Shown: positions 7,030-15,414, numbered from the stretch's first letter. The stretch is 64,000 bases of DNA from Bordetella petrii (GCF_017356245.1 NZ_JAFMZZ010000001.1:3426167-3490166), one strand, 5' to 3'. Translations and numbers: made by a program. Notes: a model not told the origin generated them from the letters alone.

Positions 7030-8763
7030 ATGACCCGCTCTTACGACGACCTGCGCAGCGCCCGCTGGATGGCGCACGACGACCTGCGTTCTTTCGGCCA
7101 CCGCTCGCGCATGATGCAAATGGGCTACGGCCCGCAAGACTGGGCCGGCCGCCCGGTGATCGCCATCATCAACACTTGGTCCGACCTGAACCCCTGCCAC
7201 AGCCACTTCAAGCAGCGCGTCGACGACGTCAAGCGCGGCATCTTGCAGGCCGGCGGCTTTCCGGTGGAACTGCCCGCCATTTCGGTGTCGGAATCCTTCG
7301 TCAAGCCCACCACCATGCTGTACCGCAACTTCCTGGCGATGGAAACCGAAGAACTGCTGCGCAGCCACCCGGTGGACGGCGCGGTGCTGATGGGCGGCTG
7401 CGACAAGACCACGCCGGGCCTGATCATGGGCGCCATCAGCGCCAACCTGCCCTGTATCTACCTGCCCGCCGGCCCCATGCTGCGCGGCAACTGGAAAGGC
7501 AAGGTGCTGGGCTCGGGTTCCGACGCCTGGAAGCTGTGGGACGAGCGCCGCGCCGGCAACATCACCAAGCAGGACTGGACCGAGGTCGAAGGCGGCATCG
7601 CCCGCAGCTACGGCACCTGCATGACCATGGGCACGGCCAGCACCATGACGGCCATCGCCGAATCCATCGGCCTGACGCTGCCGGGCGCGTCGTCGATTCC
7701 GGCGGCCGACGTCAACCACATGCGCATGTCGGCCGAGTGCGGCCGGCGCGTGGTTGAAATGGTGTGGGAAGACCAGACGCCGCAAAAAATACTGACGCAA
7801 GCCTCGTTCAAGAACGCCATCAACGTGGCCATGGCCATGGGCTGTTCCACCAATGCCATCGTGCACCTGGTGGCCATGTCGCGCCGCGCCGGCTGCGCCG
7901 TGGGCCTGGAAGACTTCGACGCGGCCAGCCGCAAGGTGCCGGTTATTGCCAACATCCGGCCCAGCGGCGACACCTACCTGATGGAAGACTTTTATTACGC
8001 CGGCGGCCTGCCCGGCCTGATGTCGCGCCTGGCCGACAGCCACCTGGACCTGTCGGCGGCCACGGTCACGGGCCGCAGCCTGGGCGAGAACATCGCCGGC
8101 GCGGCGGTCTACAACGACGACGTCATCCGCCCGCTGGACCAGGCCATCTACCAGGAAGGCGCGTTGGCGGTGCTCAAGGGCAACCTGGCGCCCGACGGCT
8201 GCGTGATCAAGCCCAGCGCCTGCGCGCCGCGCTACCTGCAGCACACCGGCCCGGCGCTGGTGTTCGACGACTACCCCAGCATGAAGGCCGCGGTAGAAGA
8301 CGAGAACCTGGACGTGACCGCCGACCATATCCTGATCCTGCGCAACGCCGGCCCGCAGGGCGGGCCCGGCATGCCCGAATGGGGCATGCTGCCGATTCCG
8401 GTAAAGCTGGTGAAGCAGGGCGTGCGCGACATGCTGCGCCTGTCGGATGCGCGCATGAGCGGCACCAGCTACGGCGCCTGCATTCTGCATGCCGCCCCCG
8501 AAGCCTATGTGGGCGGCCCGCTGGCGCTGGTGCGCACAGGCGACCTCATCACCGTGGACGTGCCCGCGCGCCGCATCCACCTGAACATCAGCGACGCCGA
8601 ACTGGCCGGGCGCCGCGCCGCCTGGGTGGCGCCGCCCAAGCGCTACGAGCGCGGCTACGGCTGGATGTACGCGCAACACATCTTGCAGGCCAACGACGGC
8701 TGCGATTTCGATTTCCTGGAAACCGGCTTCGGCGCGCCCGTGGCCGAACCCGACATTTTCTGA
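7030..8763 (+). CDS. IlvD/Edd family sugar-acid dehydratase (pentonate dehydratase-like)
   Basis: A 577-residue iron-sulfur dehydratase. The three Cys ligands expected for a [2Fe-2S] cluster are present at Cys56 (NPCHSHF), Cys124 (MGGCDKTTPG) and Cys197 (YGTCMTMG). Lys126 and the proposed catalytic Ser477 (MSGTSYG) are also in place. This spacing matches L-arabinonate/pentonate dehydratases better than dihydroxy-acid dehydratase, so the reaction is probably removal of water from an aldonic acid to a 2-keto-3-deoxy sugar acid; the exact sugar is unknown. It is the first gene of a unit with an RraA-like protein and a Bug receptor, and divergent from a GntR regulator. Confidence 0.88.
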   Translation: MTRSYDDLRSARWMAHDDLRSFGHRSRMMQMGYGPQDWAGRPVIAIINTWSDLNPCHSHFKQRVDDVKRGILQAGGFPVELPAISVSESFVKPTTMLYRNFLAMETEELLRSHPVDGAVLMGGCDKTTPGLIMGAISANLPCIYLPAGPMLRGNWKGKVLGSGSDAWKLWDERRAGNITKQDWTEVEGGIARSYGTCMTMGTASTMTAIAESIGLTLPGASSIPAADVNHMRMSAECGRRVVEMVWEDQTPQKILTQASFKNAINVAMAMGCSTNAIVHLVAMSRRAGCAVGLEDFDAASRKVPVIANIRPSGDTYLMEDFYYAGGLPGLMSRLADSHLDLSAATVTGRSLGENIAGAAVYNDDVIRPLDQAIYQEGALAVLKGNLAPDGCVIKPSACAPRYLQHTGPALVFDDYPSMKAAVEDENLDVTADHILILRNAGPQGGPGMPEWGMLPIPVKLVKQGVRDMLRLSDARMSGTSYGACILHAAPEAYVGGPLALVRTGDLITVDVPARRIHLNISDAELAGRRAAWVAPPKRYERGYGWMYAQHILQANDGCDFDFLETGFGAPVAEPDIF

Positions 8764-8797
8764 CCCGCCCATTGCCCGACCTGATCACGACTTTGCC

Positions 8798-9517
8798 ATG
8801 ACCACCCTGTCCGATACCACCCGCGCGCGCCTGGCCGCGGTCAGCACCGCCACGCTGTGCACCGCCTTGTTCAAGCGCGGCCTGCGCAACCAGTTCATCC
8901 AGGATGTGCGCCCGCTGCGCGCCGGCCTGCCCAATATGGTGGGCCCGGCCTATACGCTGCGCTATATCCCGGCCCGCGAAGACCTGAACACCATCCAGGT
9001 GTTCGAAGACCCGAAGCATCCGCAGCGCGTGGCGGTCGAGTCCTGCCCGGCCGGCGCGGTGCTGGTCATGGACAGCCGCAAAGACGCGCGCGCCGCCTCG
9101 GCCGGCTCGATCCTGGTCACGCGCCTGATGAAGCGCGGCGTGGCCGGCGTGGTCACCGATGGCGGCTTCCGCGATTCGCCCGAGATCGCCCAGCTGGACA
9201 TGCCCGCCTACCATCAGCGCCCCTCGGCGCCCACCAACCTGACGCTGCACCAGGCCATGGACCTGAACGTGCCCATCGGCTGCGGCGACGTGGCGGTGTT
9301 TCCGGGCGACATCGTGGTGGGCGACAGCGAAGGCGTGGTGGTGATCCCCGCCGGCATCGCCGACGACATCGCGCGCGAAGCCCAGGAAATGACCGCATTC
9401 GAAGACTTCGTCACCAGCGAAGTGCTGGACGGCCGCAGCATTGCCGGCCTGTACCCGCCCACCGACCCCGCCACGCGCGAACGCTATGCCGCGTGGCGCA
9501 CGCAGCACGGACGCTGA
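8798..9517 (+). CDS. RraA family protein (class II aldolase/decarboxylase-like)
   Basis: A 239-residue member of the RraA/HMG aldolase family. The family core GVVTDGGFRDSPEI (about residues 119-132) includes the Arg-Asp pair that binds metal and substrate in HMG/CHA aldolases. The fold also includes YTLRYIPAREDL and the GDIVVGDSEGVVVIP strand. In catabolic operons such proteins act on keto acids, so it may cleave or decarboxylate the product of the upstream dehydratase rather than regulate RNase E. It starts 34 bp after the dehydratase stop and is followed by a Bug-type receptor gene. Confidence 0.85.
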   Translation: MTTLSDTTRARLAAVSTATLCTALFKRGLRNQFIQDVRPLRAGLPNMVGPAYTLRYIPAREDLNTIQVFEDPKHPQRVAVESCPAGAVLVMDSRKDARAASAGSILVTRLMKRGVAGVVTDGGFRDSPEIAQLDMPAYHQRPSAPTNLTLHQAMDLNVPIGCGDVAVFPGDIVVGDSEGVVVIPAGIADDIAREAQEMTAFEDFVTSEVLDGRSIAGLYPPTDPATRERYAAWRTQHGR

Positions 9518-9566
9518 GGCGCACCGCCATCGTCCCATACCTACACCCACAACACGGAGACAACAC

Positions 9567-10556
9567 ATGAACCCGATCCGACGGCGCCATCTGGCCCTGA
9601 CCCTGGCCGCGGCCGCGCTGGCCGCCAGCGGCCTGTCCGCCCACGCGGCCGACTGGCCCAACGACAAGGCCATCTCGTACGTCGTGCCCTTTACCGTGGG
9701 CGGCTCTACCGACGTGGTGGGCCGGCTGCTGGCCCAGAAGCTGGGCGAACGCCTGCACCAGAGCGTGGTGGTGGAAAACAAGCCGGGCGCGGCCGGCGCT
9801 ATCGGCGCGGCCTATGTGGCCAAGGCGCCGGCCGACGGCTACACCCTGTTCGGCGGCACCATCAGCACCCATGCCATCAACGCCAGCCTGTACAAGAACT
9901 TGCGCTACGACCCCGTGAAGGATTTCGAGCCCGTCACGCTGGTGGCCACGCTGCCCAACGTGCTGCTGGTCGACCCCAACCTGGGCGTGAACTCGGTGGC
10001 CGACCTGATCGCGCTGCTCAAGCGCGACCCGGCCAAGCGCACCTTCGCTTCGTCCGGCCCCGGCACGTCCACGCACCTGGCCGGCGAACTGTTCGCCGAC
10101 ACCATCGGCGTGCCGCTGACCCACGTGCCCTACAAGGGCACCCCGCCCGCGATGGTGGATGTGTCGTCGGGCGCGGTGACCTTCATGTTCGACCAGATGA
10201 CCGCCGCCCTGCCCCTGCTGCAAAACGGCAAGCTGAAACTGCTGGCCGTGACTACGCCCAAGCGCATCGCGCTGGCCCCCGACACGCCCACCATGGAAGA
10301 AGCCGGCGTGGCGGGCTTCCAGATGGCATCGTGGCAGGCGGTGTACGCCCCCAAGGGCACGCCCAAGCCCATCGTCGACCGCCTGTCCAAGGAAATCGCC
10401 GCCATCCTGAAAGAACCCGACGTGCAGGAAAAACTGGGCAAGACCATGGGGATGGAACTGGTGGGCAGCTCGCCCGAACAACTGCGCGACCTGATGGCCA
10501 GCGAAATCCCGCGCTGGGCCGAAGTAGTGAAGAAGTCGGGGGCGAGTGTGGACTGA
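9567..10556 (+). CDS. Bug/TctC-type tripartite tricarboxylate receptor protein
   Basis: A 329-residue periplasmic binding protein of the Bug family, which is greatly expanded in Bordetella and relatives. A twin-Arg-rich but Sec-like signal peptide (about residues 1-26, ending SAHA) precedes the mature start ADWPNDKAISYVVPFTVGGSTD, a Bug hallmark. The segment ENKPGAAGAIGAAYVAKAPADGYTL carries the ligand-binding loop that contacts carboxylates. The Shine-Dalgarno CGGAGA is 9 bases before the ATG. No TctA/TctB membrane components are nearby. It is the third gene of the sugar-acid unit and probably binds the aldonate or a related carboxylate. Confidence 0.9.
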   Translation: MNPIRRRHLALTLAAAALAASGLSAHAADWPNDKAISYVVPFTVGGSTDVVGRLLAQKLGERLHQSVVVENKPGAAGAIGAAYVAKAPADGYTLFGGTISTHAINASLYKNLRYDPVKDFEPVTLVATLPNVLLVDPNLGVNSVADLIALLKRDPAKRTFASSGPGTSTHLAGELFADTIGVPLTHVPYKGTPPAMVDVSSGAVTFMFDQMTAALPLLQNGKLKLLAVTTPKRIALAPDTPTMEEAGVAGFQMASWQAVYAPKGTPKPIVDRLSKEIAAILKEPDVQEKLGKTMGMELVGSSPEQLRDLMASEIPRWAEVVKKSGASVD

Positions 10557-10582
10557 AACGGTCTGGCAGGTGTGGCTTGGCT

Positions 10583-10831
10583 GTTCTTGCGGCGTCGGAG
10601 CGGGGTGGCGTGAGCGCCTTGGCTTCACGGTGACGTCCGGGCGCCCCGCGCGCCCGGGCCCGTCCCCGAGGCGCCGCGGCCCTCACGCCATCCCGCTCCG
10701 ACTCGCACCGATCGTCGTTCGCCATGCTGCCGGAACGGATTGCGTTCTTGCATGCTTGGGTCGCCGCCCTTCAAAAGAAGAAAAGCTTGCAGGGCCGGCA
10801 AATCAAGCTGCCCAGCGCAGCTTGATTTGCC
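10583..10831 (-). repeat. Covarying structured repeat (249 bp), copy 2
   Basis: Same architecture as copies 1 and 3, read on the minus strand from 10831 to 10583. The first hairpin has perfect 15-bp arms (10797-10811 with 10817-10831) and a 5-nt loop. The 25-bp stem pairs 10594-10618 with 10678-10702 (23 of 25). The core and the CCGTGAAGCCAAGGC tract are conserved. It is an inverted partner of copy 3, separated by a 96-bp spacer. Confidence 0.87.
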
Positions 10832-10927
10832 ATTCGCATGGCGACTTTTGTGAGTCTGCTCGAAGCACATCGGGCACAGCGCTTCCCAGAGCACAGTTTG
10901 CGCGCGGCGGCATGACAATGCCTGAAT

Positions 10928-11176
10928 GGAAATTCAAGCTGCGCTGGGCAGCTTGAATTTCCGGCCCCACAAGTTTTTTTTCCTTTCAAAAGCCGCAAGC
11001 CAAAAACGCAAGAACCCCACCAGCCCCGGCGATGCGGCAATGTGCGGACACCGGGAGTCGGATGGCGGGGGCGTGGGGGCCGCGGCGCCTCGGGGACGGG
11101 CCCGGGCGCGCGGGGCGCCCGGACGTCACCGTGAAGCCAAGGCCCTCACGCCCCCGCCATCCGACGCCAGAAGAAC
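10928..11176 (+). repeat. Covarying structured repeat (249 bp), copy 3
   Basis: Begins with a perfect 15-bp hairpin (10928-10942 with 10948-10962, loop GCTGG), then GGCCCCACAAG, a T8 run, CTTTCAAAAGC and GCAAGAAC. A 25-bp stem (11057-11081 with 11141-11165, complementary except one G-T wobble) encloses the GC-rich core and an inner 7-bp stem (11092-11098 with 11124-11130). It ends with GACGCCAGAAGAAC. Together with copy 2 it fills the gap between a convergent Bug receptor gene and an AraC regulator gene. Confidence 0.87.
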
Positions 11177-11205
11177 CACACACACACCCCAACGCAAAAC
11201 AAAGG

Positions 11206-12168
11206 CTAGAGGTACCTCTCCCGATACCCCACCGGCGACATCCCGCAGTATTTGCTGAAGATGTCCCGGAACGCCTTGGTATCGCTGTAGCCGACTTCGT
11301 ACATGACTTCGGCTACGGTTTTGCGGGAGCTTTCCAGCTGCTTTTTCGCCGCCTCGACGCGTATGCGCTGCAGGTATTCGACGATGCTGTTGCCGGTGGC
11401 CTGGCGGAAGCGCCGTTCCAGCGTGCGGCGGCCCAGGGCGTAGCGGCTGGCCAGCGCCTCGACGGTCAGGCGTTCGGCGTAGCGGGTTTCGATGTGCTGC
11501 TGCACCGCGCGCACGGTATCGTCGGTGTGCGCCTTGTGGCCCACGAACACCGAAAACGGCAGCTGGCTCTGGCGGCTCCAGTCCAGCTGGAAGAACTTGG
11601 CGCACCAGATGGCGGTATCGCGGTCGGTGTATTTTTCGATCAGGTGCAGCACCAGGTGCGCGGCCGAGAACGCGCCGCCGCTGGTGTACAGGCCCTGCTC
11701 GGCCATGACGATGCGGTCGCTCACCCATTGCACGGCCGGAAAGCGCCGGGCGTACAGCGGCTGCGCCGCCCAGTGCACCACTGCGCGGCGGCCGTCCAGC
11801 AGGCCGGCGGCCGCGGGCAGGGCCGCGCCCAGGCACAGGCAGGCCAGCTCGCCGCCGTTCTTGTAATACTGCGCCACCCACTCCACCAGCGCCTGGTTGT
11901 CGACCGCCGCGTCGGGCTCGGGCGTCAGCAGCGGCGGCACGACGCAGATATCCACCGGCCCCGGGTCGGACAGCACGGCGTCGGCCTGCACCTGGATGCG
12001 CCCCTCGTCCAGCAGCACCCGCGGCGTGGCGGCCAGCAGCCGCACGGCGAAACACGGCGCGCGGCCCTGCGCCCGCAGATACTGGTTGGCCGCCATGAAA
12101 CCATGGCGGGCGGTCTCCAGCGAGGCGATATTCGCCCCGGCGGGCAGCAGGAAGGCGACGTGTTTCAT
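11206..12168 (-). CDS. AraC family regulator with DJ-1/PfpI-like N-terminal domain (GlxA-like)
   Basis: A 320-residue regulator. Residues 1 to about 190 form a class I amidotransferase/DJ-1-like domain (MKHVAFLLPAG start; nucleophile-elbow-like segment ACLCLGAALPAAAGLL), which in GlxA-type regulators senses small molecules without catalysis. Residues about 215-315 are an AraC DNA-binding domain with two helix-turn-helix units (RLTVEALASRYALGRRTLERRF, and VAEVMYEVGYSDTKAFRDIFSKYCGMSP). The start at 12168 fits the domain start; a longer in-frame extension overlaps the divergent DUF1428 gene and is unlikely. The target is unknown; the divergent DUF1428 gene is a candidate. Confidence 0.88.
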   Translation of the reverse strand: MKHVAFLLPAGANIASLETARHGFMAANQYLRAQGRAPCFAVRLLAATPRVLLDEGRIQVQADAVLSDPGPVDICVVPPLLTPEPDAAVDNQALVEWVAQYYKNGGELACLCLGAALPAAAGLLDGRRAVVHWAAQPLYARRFPAVQWVSDRIVMAEQGLYTSGGAFSAAHLVLHLIEKYTDRDTAIWCAKFFQLDWSRQSQLPFSVFVGHKAHTDDTVRAVQQHIETRYAERLTVEALASRYALGRRTLERRFRQATGNSIVEYLQRIRVEAAKKQLESSRKTVAEVMYEVGYSDTKAFRDIFSKYCGMSPVGYRERYL

Positions 12169-12301
12169 GGCGCCAGCATACCGCCACAGGGCTGTCGCAA
12201 TCCACCCGCAAGATTGTCGCAATTCCCCATCGGCGACGGGCGGTTTTCCCGATACAGTAGCCGTTCGGCCTCGCGGGCCCCACAAAACCAGGAGCATTGC
12301 C

Positions 12302-12661
12302 ATGCAAGAACAGTATGTAGACGGTTTCCTGCTCGCCGTCCCGAAAGACAAGCTGGAAACCTACCGTGCCATGGCCTCGACCGCAGGCGCCGTCTGGAAA
12401 GAACACGGCGCCCTCGACTACCGCGAATGCGTGGGCGACGAGCTGAATATGGACCCGAACTGCGCGTCGTTCACTCAGGCAGCCGGCGCGGGCGAAAACG
12501 AAGTGGTGGTATTTGCCTGGATCCTGTACCCCAGCAAGGCCGACCGCGACCGCATCAACGCCGCCGTCATGGCCGACCCGCGCCTGGGCCAGTGCCCCGA
12601 GGGCGTGTTCGACATGAAGCGCATGGCCTGGGGCGGATTCCGCACCCTGGTCGCCGTGTAA
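12302..12661 (+). CDS. DUF1428 domain-containing protein
   Basis: A 119-residue protein made up almost entirely of the DUF1428 domain, a ferredoxin-like alpha/beta fold of unknown function. Family marks are the start YVDGFLLAVPKDKLETYRAMA, the acidic segment ALDYRECVGDEL, and the C-terminal DMKRMAWGGFRTLV. It is divergent from the AraC-family regulator. A GC-rich hairpin follows its stop. Function cannot be assigned. Confidence 0.85.
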   Translation: MQEQYVDGFLLAVPKDKLETYRAMASTAGAVWKEHGALDYRECVGDELNMDPNCASFTQAAGAGENEVVVFAWILYPSKADRDRINAAVMADPRLGQCPEGVFDMKRMAWGGFRTLVAV

Positions 12662-12673
12662 CACCATTGTTGC

Positions 12674-12714
12674 AAAAAAAGCCGGCCAGGCTGTCGATCC
12701 AGCCTCGCGCCGGC
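12674..12714 (-). terminator. Possible minus-strand intrinsic terminator
   Basis: A hairpin with outer stem GCCGGC (12681-12686 with 12709-12714) and inner stem AGGCTG/CAGCCT is flanked on its left by seven A residues, read as U7 on the minus strand. It lies between two plus-strand genes, so as a terminator it would stop antisense transcription. For the plus strand it lacks a U-run. Confidence 0.35.
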
Positions 12715-12769
12715 CGTCGTACCCACATAGCGGCCTGCCACCCCGGCGCCGCCCACTCTGGAGCCCATC

Positions 12770-13252
12770 ATGGCCACCGCGAAACCCATTCCCGATGACA
12801 TGCACACCCTGACCCCGCACCTGATATGCGAAGGCGCGGCCCAGGCCATTGATTTCTACGTCAAGGCCTTCAACGCGGTCGAGATGGCGCGCCTGCCCGG
12901 CCCCGAAGGCAAGATCATGCACGCCAGCGTGCGCATCGGCGATTCCACGCTGATGCTGGCCGACGCCTTCCCCAGCTGCAGTTCCGGCCCCAAGGCCCTG
13001 AACGGCTCGCCGGTGTACCTGCACCTGTATGTGGAAGACGTGGATGCCACCATGGCCCAGGCCCAGGCGGCCGGCGCCACCATCACCATGCCGGCCACCG
13101 ACATGTTCTGGGGCGACCGCTACGGCCAGCTTACCGATCCGGTGGGGCACCTGTGGTCGGTGGCCACCCACCAGCACGACTACACGCCCGAGCAGATCCA
13201 GGAAAACATGCGCGCCGCGTTCCCGGACGGCTGCGGGCAGCCGCAGTCCTGA
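12770..13252 (+). CDS. VOC family (glyoxalase/PhnB-like) protein
   Basis: A 160-residue vicinal oxygen chelate protein of the PhnB-like type. It shows the paired beta-alpha-beta-beta-beta modules: LTPHLICEGAAQAIDFYVKAF near the N-terminus and VYLHLYVEDVDATMAQAQAAGATI in the second half. The DMFWGDRYGQLTDPVGHLWSV motif (about residues 112-132) is typical of this subgroup. Such proteins are often annotated as glyoxalase or bleomycin-resistance-like without a proven substrate. It follows the DUF1428 gene by about 110 bp on the same strand. Confidence 0.87.
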   Translation: MATAKPIPDDMHTLTPHLICEGAAQAIDFYVKAFNAVEMARLPGPEGKIMHASVRIGDSTLMLADAFPSCSSGPKALNGSPVYLHLYVEDVDATMAQAQAAGATITMPATDMFWGDRYGQLTDPVGHLWSVATHQHDYTPEQIQENMRAAFPDGCGQPQS

Positions 13253-13291
13253 ATACCGGCCAAGGCATACGCCAGGGCCGCAACCGCATCG

Positions 13292-13801
13292 CTAGCGGTA
13301 CGGCCCCAGGTAATCCCGCTTGCCGATCGGCACGCCGGCATGGCGCAGGATGTCGTAGGCGGTGGTGATGTGGAAAAAGAAATTGGGCAGCGCGAAGCTC
13401 AGTAGGTAGGCATCGCCGCGGAACGACTGCTCGAAATCCTTGAAGCGGATCACCACCTCGCGGCTTTCGGCGCCGGCCAGCTGGGCTTCGTTCACGCCGT
13501 TAAGATAGCCCAGCGTATCGGCAATGCGCTTCTGCAGTTGCGCGCAGGTGGTTTCGTCATCGGCAAAGCGCGGCGCCTCGGCGCCGGTCAGGCGCTGCAG
13601 CGCCAGCTTGCAGGCATCGCTGGCGCGCTGCACCTGGCCGGACAGCGGATACATGTCGGGCGCCAGCCGCGCCTGCACCAGCGCCTCGGGGTCTTGCCCC
13701 TGCGCCCGGGCATGTTCCACGCCCTTGTCCAGCAAGGCAGCCAGTACTTCCATCCCGCGCACGAATACGGGCACGGAAGCTTGATACATCGATATCGCCA
13801 T
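13292..13801 (-). CDS. DUF1993 domain-containing protein
   Basis: A 169-residue protein matching the DUF1993 family: a mostly helical fold, with MYQASVPVFVRGMEVLAALLDK at the N-terminus, a LAPDMYPLSGQVQRASDACK segment, and the C-terminal LPNFFFHITTAYDILRHAGVPIGKRDYLG. The last segment resembles the DinB four-helix fold to which DUF1993 is related. No function is known. It is convergent with the VOC gene and sits 70 bp upstream of a GNAT gene on the same strand. Confidence 0.83.
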   Translation of the reverse strand: MAISMYQASVPVFVRGMEVLAALLDKGVEHARAQGQDPEALVQARLAPDMYPLSGQVQRASDACKLALQRLTGAEAPRFADDETTCAQLQKRIADTLGYLNGVNEAQLAGAESREVVIRFKDFEQSFRGDAYLLSFALPNFFFHITTAYDILRHAGVPIGKRDYLGPYR

Positions 13802-13871
13802 GGGAATCTCCGTGTGGGCCGGGGCATGCCGCCCCGGGGCAACGGCTGCCCATTCTACGCCCCCCGCGGCC

Positions 13872-14333
13872 CTAGAAAACCTTGCGGTAGACGATGAAGC
13901 CCGACTGGTCGGCCACCTGGTCGTACAGGCGGCGCGCCGTGGCGTTGCCTTCTTGTGTCTGCCAGTACACCCGCCCGCAGTGCGCCGCCTGCGCTTGCTG
14001 GTACACGGCTTCGATCAGCGCCCGCCCCACGCCGCGGCCGCGCGCGGCGGGCAGGGTGTACAGGTCTTGCAGGTAGCAGTTGGGGCCCAGCGCGGTGGTG
14101 CTGCGGTGGAACAGGTAATGCACCAGCCCCAGCAGGGCGCCGTCGGCCTCGGCCACCAGCGCGTGCATGGGTTCGTAGCCATCGAAAAAACGCGCCCAGG
14201 TCGTGCGCGTGATGTCGTCGGGCAGTGCCGTGACGCCGGTGCGGCCATAGAATGCGTTGTAGCCGTCCCAGAGCGGCTTCCAGGCGGCAAAATCATCGGG
14301 GCGCACAGAACGGATGGATACGGCGCAAGACAT
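13872..14333 (-). CDS. GNAT family N-acetyltransferase
   Basis: A 153-residue GNAT protein. The acetyl-CoA loop is LPAARGRGVGRALIEAVYQQA (about residues 86-106), preceded by the strand NCYLQDLYT. The C-terminal part contains the WQTQEGNATARRLYDQVA segment typical of the fold. The substrate is unknown. It shares an intergenic region of about 180 bp with the divergent hemolysin III gene and lies upstream of the DUF1993 gene on the same strand, possibly co-transcribed. Confidence 0.87.
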   Translation of the reverse strand: MSCAVSIRSVRPDDFAAWKPLWDGYNAFYGRTGVTALPDDITRTTWARFFDGYEPMHALVAEADGALLGLVHYLFHRSTTALGPNCYLQDLYTLPAARGRGVGRALIEAVYQQAQAAHCGRVYWQTQEGNATARRLYDQVADQSGFIVYRKVF

Positions 14334-14510
14334 GGCGGCACTCCGGCGTAGGGACGAATAGCCACGATTCTACAAGCCGCATGGCCACCCGAAATGGCCT
14401 TGCGCAAGATCAAGCGCAAAGCCAGCCGCGCCTTGAACTACCCGGCGCAAACGCCTAATGTGTGGTACTGCATACCCAACCTGTCGCCCCCGGGCGCCCT
14501 CCGCTTCAAC

Positions 14511-15167
14511 ATGCCCCCCACCGACCGCCCCCAGACTCCGGGAGAAGAAATCGCCAACAGCGTCAGCCACGGCCTGGGCGCGCTGGGCGCCCTGCTGGCC
14601 GCGCCGCTGCTGATCGTGGGCGCCACCCGCCAGGGCGACGCCGCCCTGATCGCCGGCACCGCCGTCTTCGCCGCCTCGATGTGCCTGCTGTACCTGGCTT
14701 CCGCGCTGTACCACGCCCTGCCGCACGGCCGCGCCAAGCGGCTGTTCAACGTGCTGGACCACTCCGCCATCTACCTGCTCATTGCCGGCACCTACACGCC
14801 GTTCACCCTGGGGCCGCTGCGCGGGCCGTGGGGCTGGACGCTGCTGGGCCTGGTATGGGGGCTGGCGGCGCTGGGCGTGGCGCTGAAGGCCAGCCGGCGG
14901 CTCGACCGCCCTGTCCTGTCCACCGGCCTGTACCTGGCCATGGGCTGGCTGGTGGCCATCGCGGTCGACCCGGTGCTGGAAAACGTGCCCGCCGGCGGGC
15001 TGTGGCTGCTGCTGGCCGGCGGCCTGGCCTATACCGCCGGCGTGGTGTTCTTCGTGTTCGACTCGCGCTGGCGCTACGCGCATTTTGTGTGGCACCTGTT
15101 CGTGCTGGCGGGCACGGCCTGCCATTTCTTCGCGGCGCTGTGGTACGCCATGCCCGCGGCGGCATAG
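14511..15167 (+). CDS. Hemolysin III family (YqfA/PAQR-like) membrane protein
   Basis: A 218-residue integral membrane protein with about seven hydrophobic segments. Family signatures are visible: EEIANSVSHGLGALGALLA near the N-terminus, SALYHALPHGRAKRLFNVLDHSAIYLLIAGTYTPF in the middle, and HFVWHLFVLAGTACHF near the C-terminus. The conserved Ser/His/Asp positions match the zinc-binding sites of PAQR/HlyIII proteins. The start at 14511 (MPPTDRP) fits the family length; an upstream frame extension lacks support. The physiological role in bacteria is unclear; haemolysis is unlikely to be its main job. Confidence 0.87.
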   Translation: MPPTDRPQTPGEEIANSVSHGLGALGALLAAPLLIVGATRQGDAALIAGTAVFAASMCLLYLASALYHALPHGRAKRLFNVLDHSAIYLLIAGTYTPFTLGPLRGPWGWTLLGLVWGLAALGVALKASRRLDRPVLSTGLYLAMGWLVAIAVDPVLENVPAGGLWLLLAGGLAYTAGVVFFVFDSRWRYAHFVWHLFVLAGTACHFFAALWYAMPAAA

Positions 15168-15187
15168 CGGCGGCAAAGCGGCAAAAA

Positions 15188-15264
15188 GCCAGGCGCCGGC
15201 AGGCGTGCCTGACATCGCAATTGAGATGGCCGCCGCACACTCCGGTGTCTGGCGCCCATGGCGC
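15188..15264. repeat. Degenerate REPIN-like element, copy B1
   Basis: A decayed relative of the REPIN-like family. It keeps GTGCCTGACA, the linker TTGAGATGGCC with GCACACT, and GGTGTCTGGCGCC, but the outer arms no longer pair well. It sits about 45 bp before an intact copy. Confidence 0.5.
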
Positions 15265-15300
15265 TACGTTGAGGCCGATTGCATGGTTTCCGGGCTATTG

Positions 15301-15395
15301 CCAGGTGTCCGACTCCCGCAGGGTGTCGGACACCGCAGGACTGAGATGGCTGTGGCCTACGGCGGTGTCAGGCACCTGGCGGAGCCTGACACCTG
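15301..15395. repeat. REPIN-like paired hairpin element, copy B2
   Basis: Two perfect 10-bp hairpins: GGTGTCCGAC (15304-15313) with GTCGGACACC (15325-15334), and GGTGTCAGGC (15364-15373) with GCCTGACACC (15384-15393). They are separated by a linker with CTGAGATGGC. The two stems differ from each other and from copy A by paired substitutions. The element lies between the hemolysin III gene and a cupin pseudogene. Confidence 0.83.
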
Positions 15396-15414
15396 AGCAA
15401 TACGGATACGCGCG

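Noticed and set aside
10546..11258. Several open frames of 60-160 codons within the structured repeats
   Set aside because: They repeat the same Arg/Gly/Pro-rich translation in each copy, and the sequence is explained by conserved and paired nucleotides rather than codons.
15168..15414. CRISPR-like repeat cluster near 15.2-15.4 kb
   Set aside because: The repeats are palindromic REPIN-type units with uneven spacing and no unique spacers of constant length; no cas genes are present.
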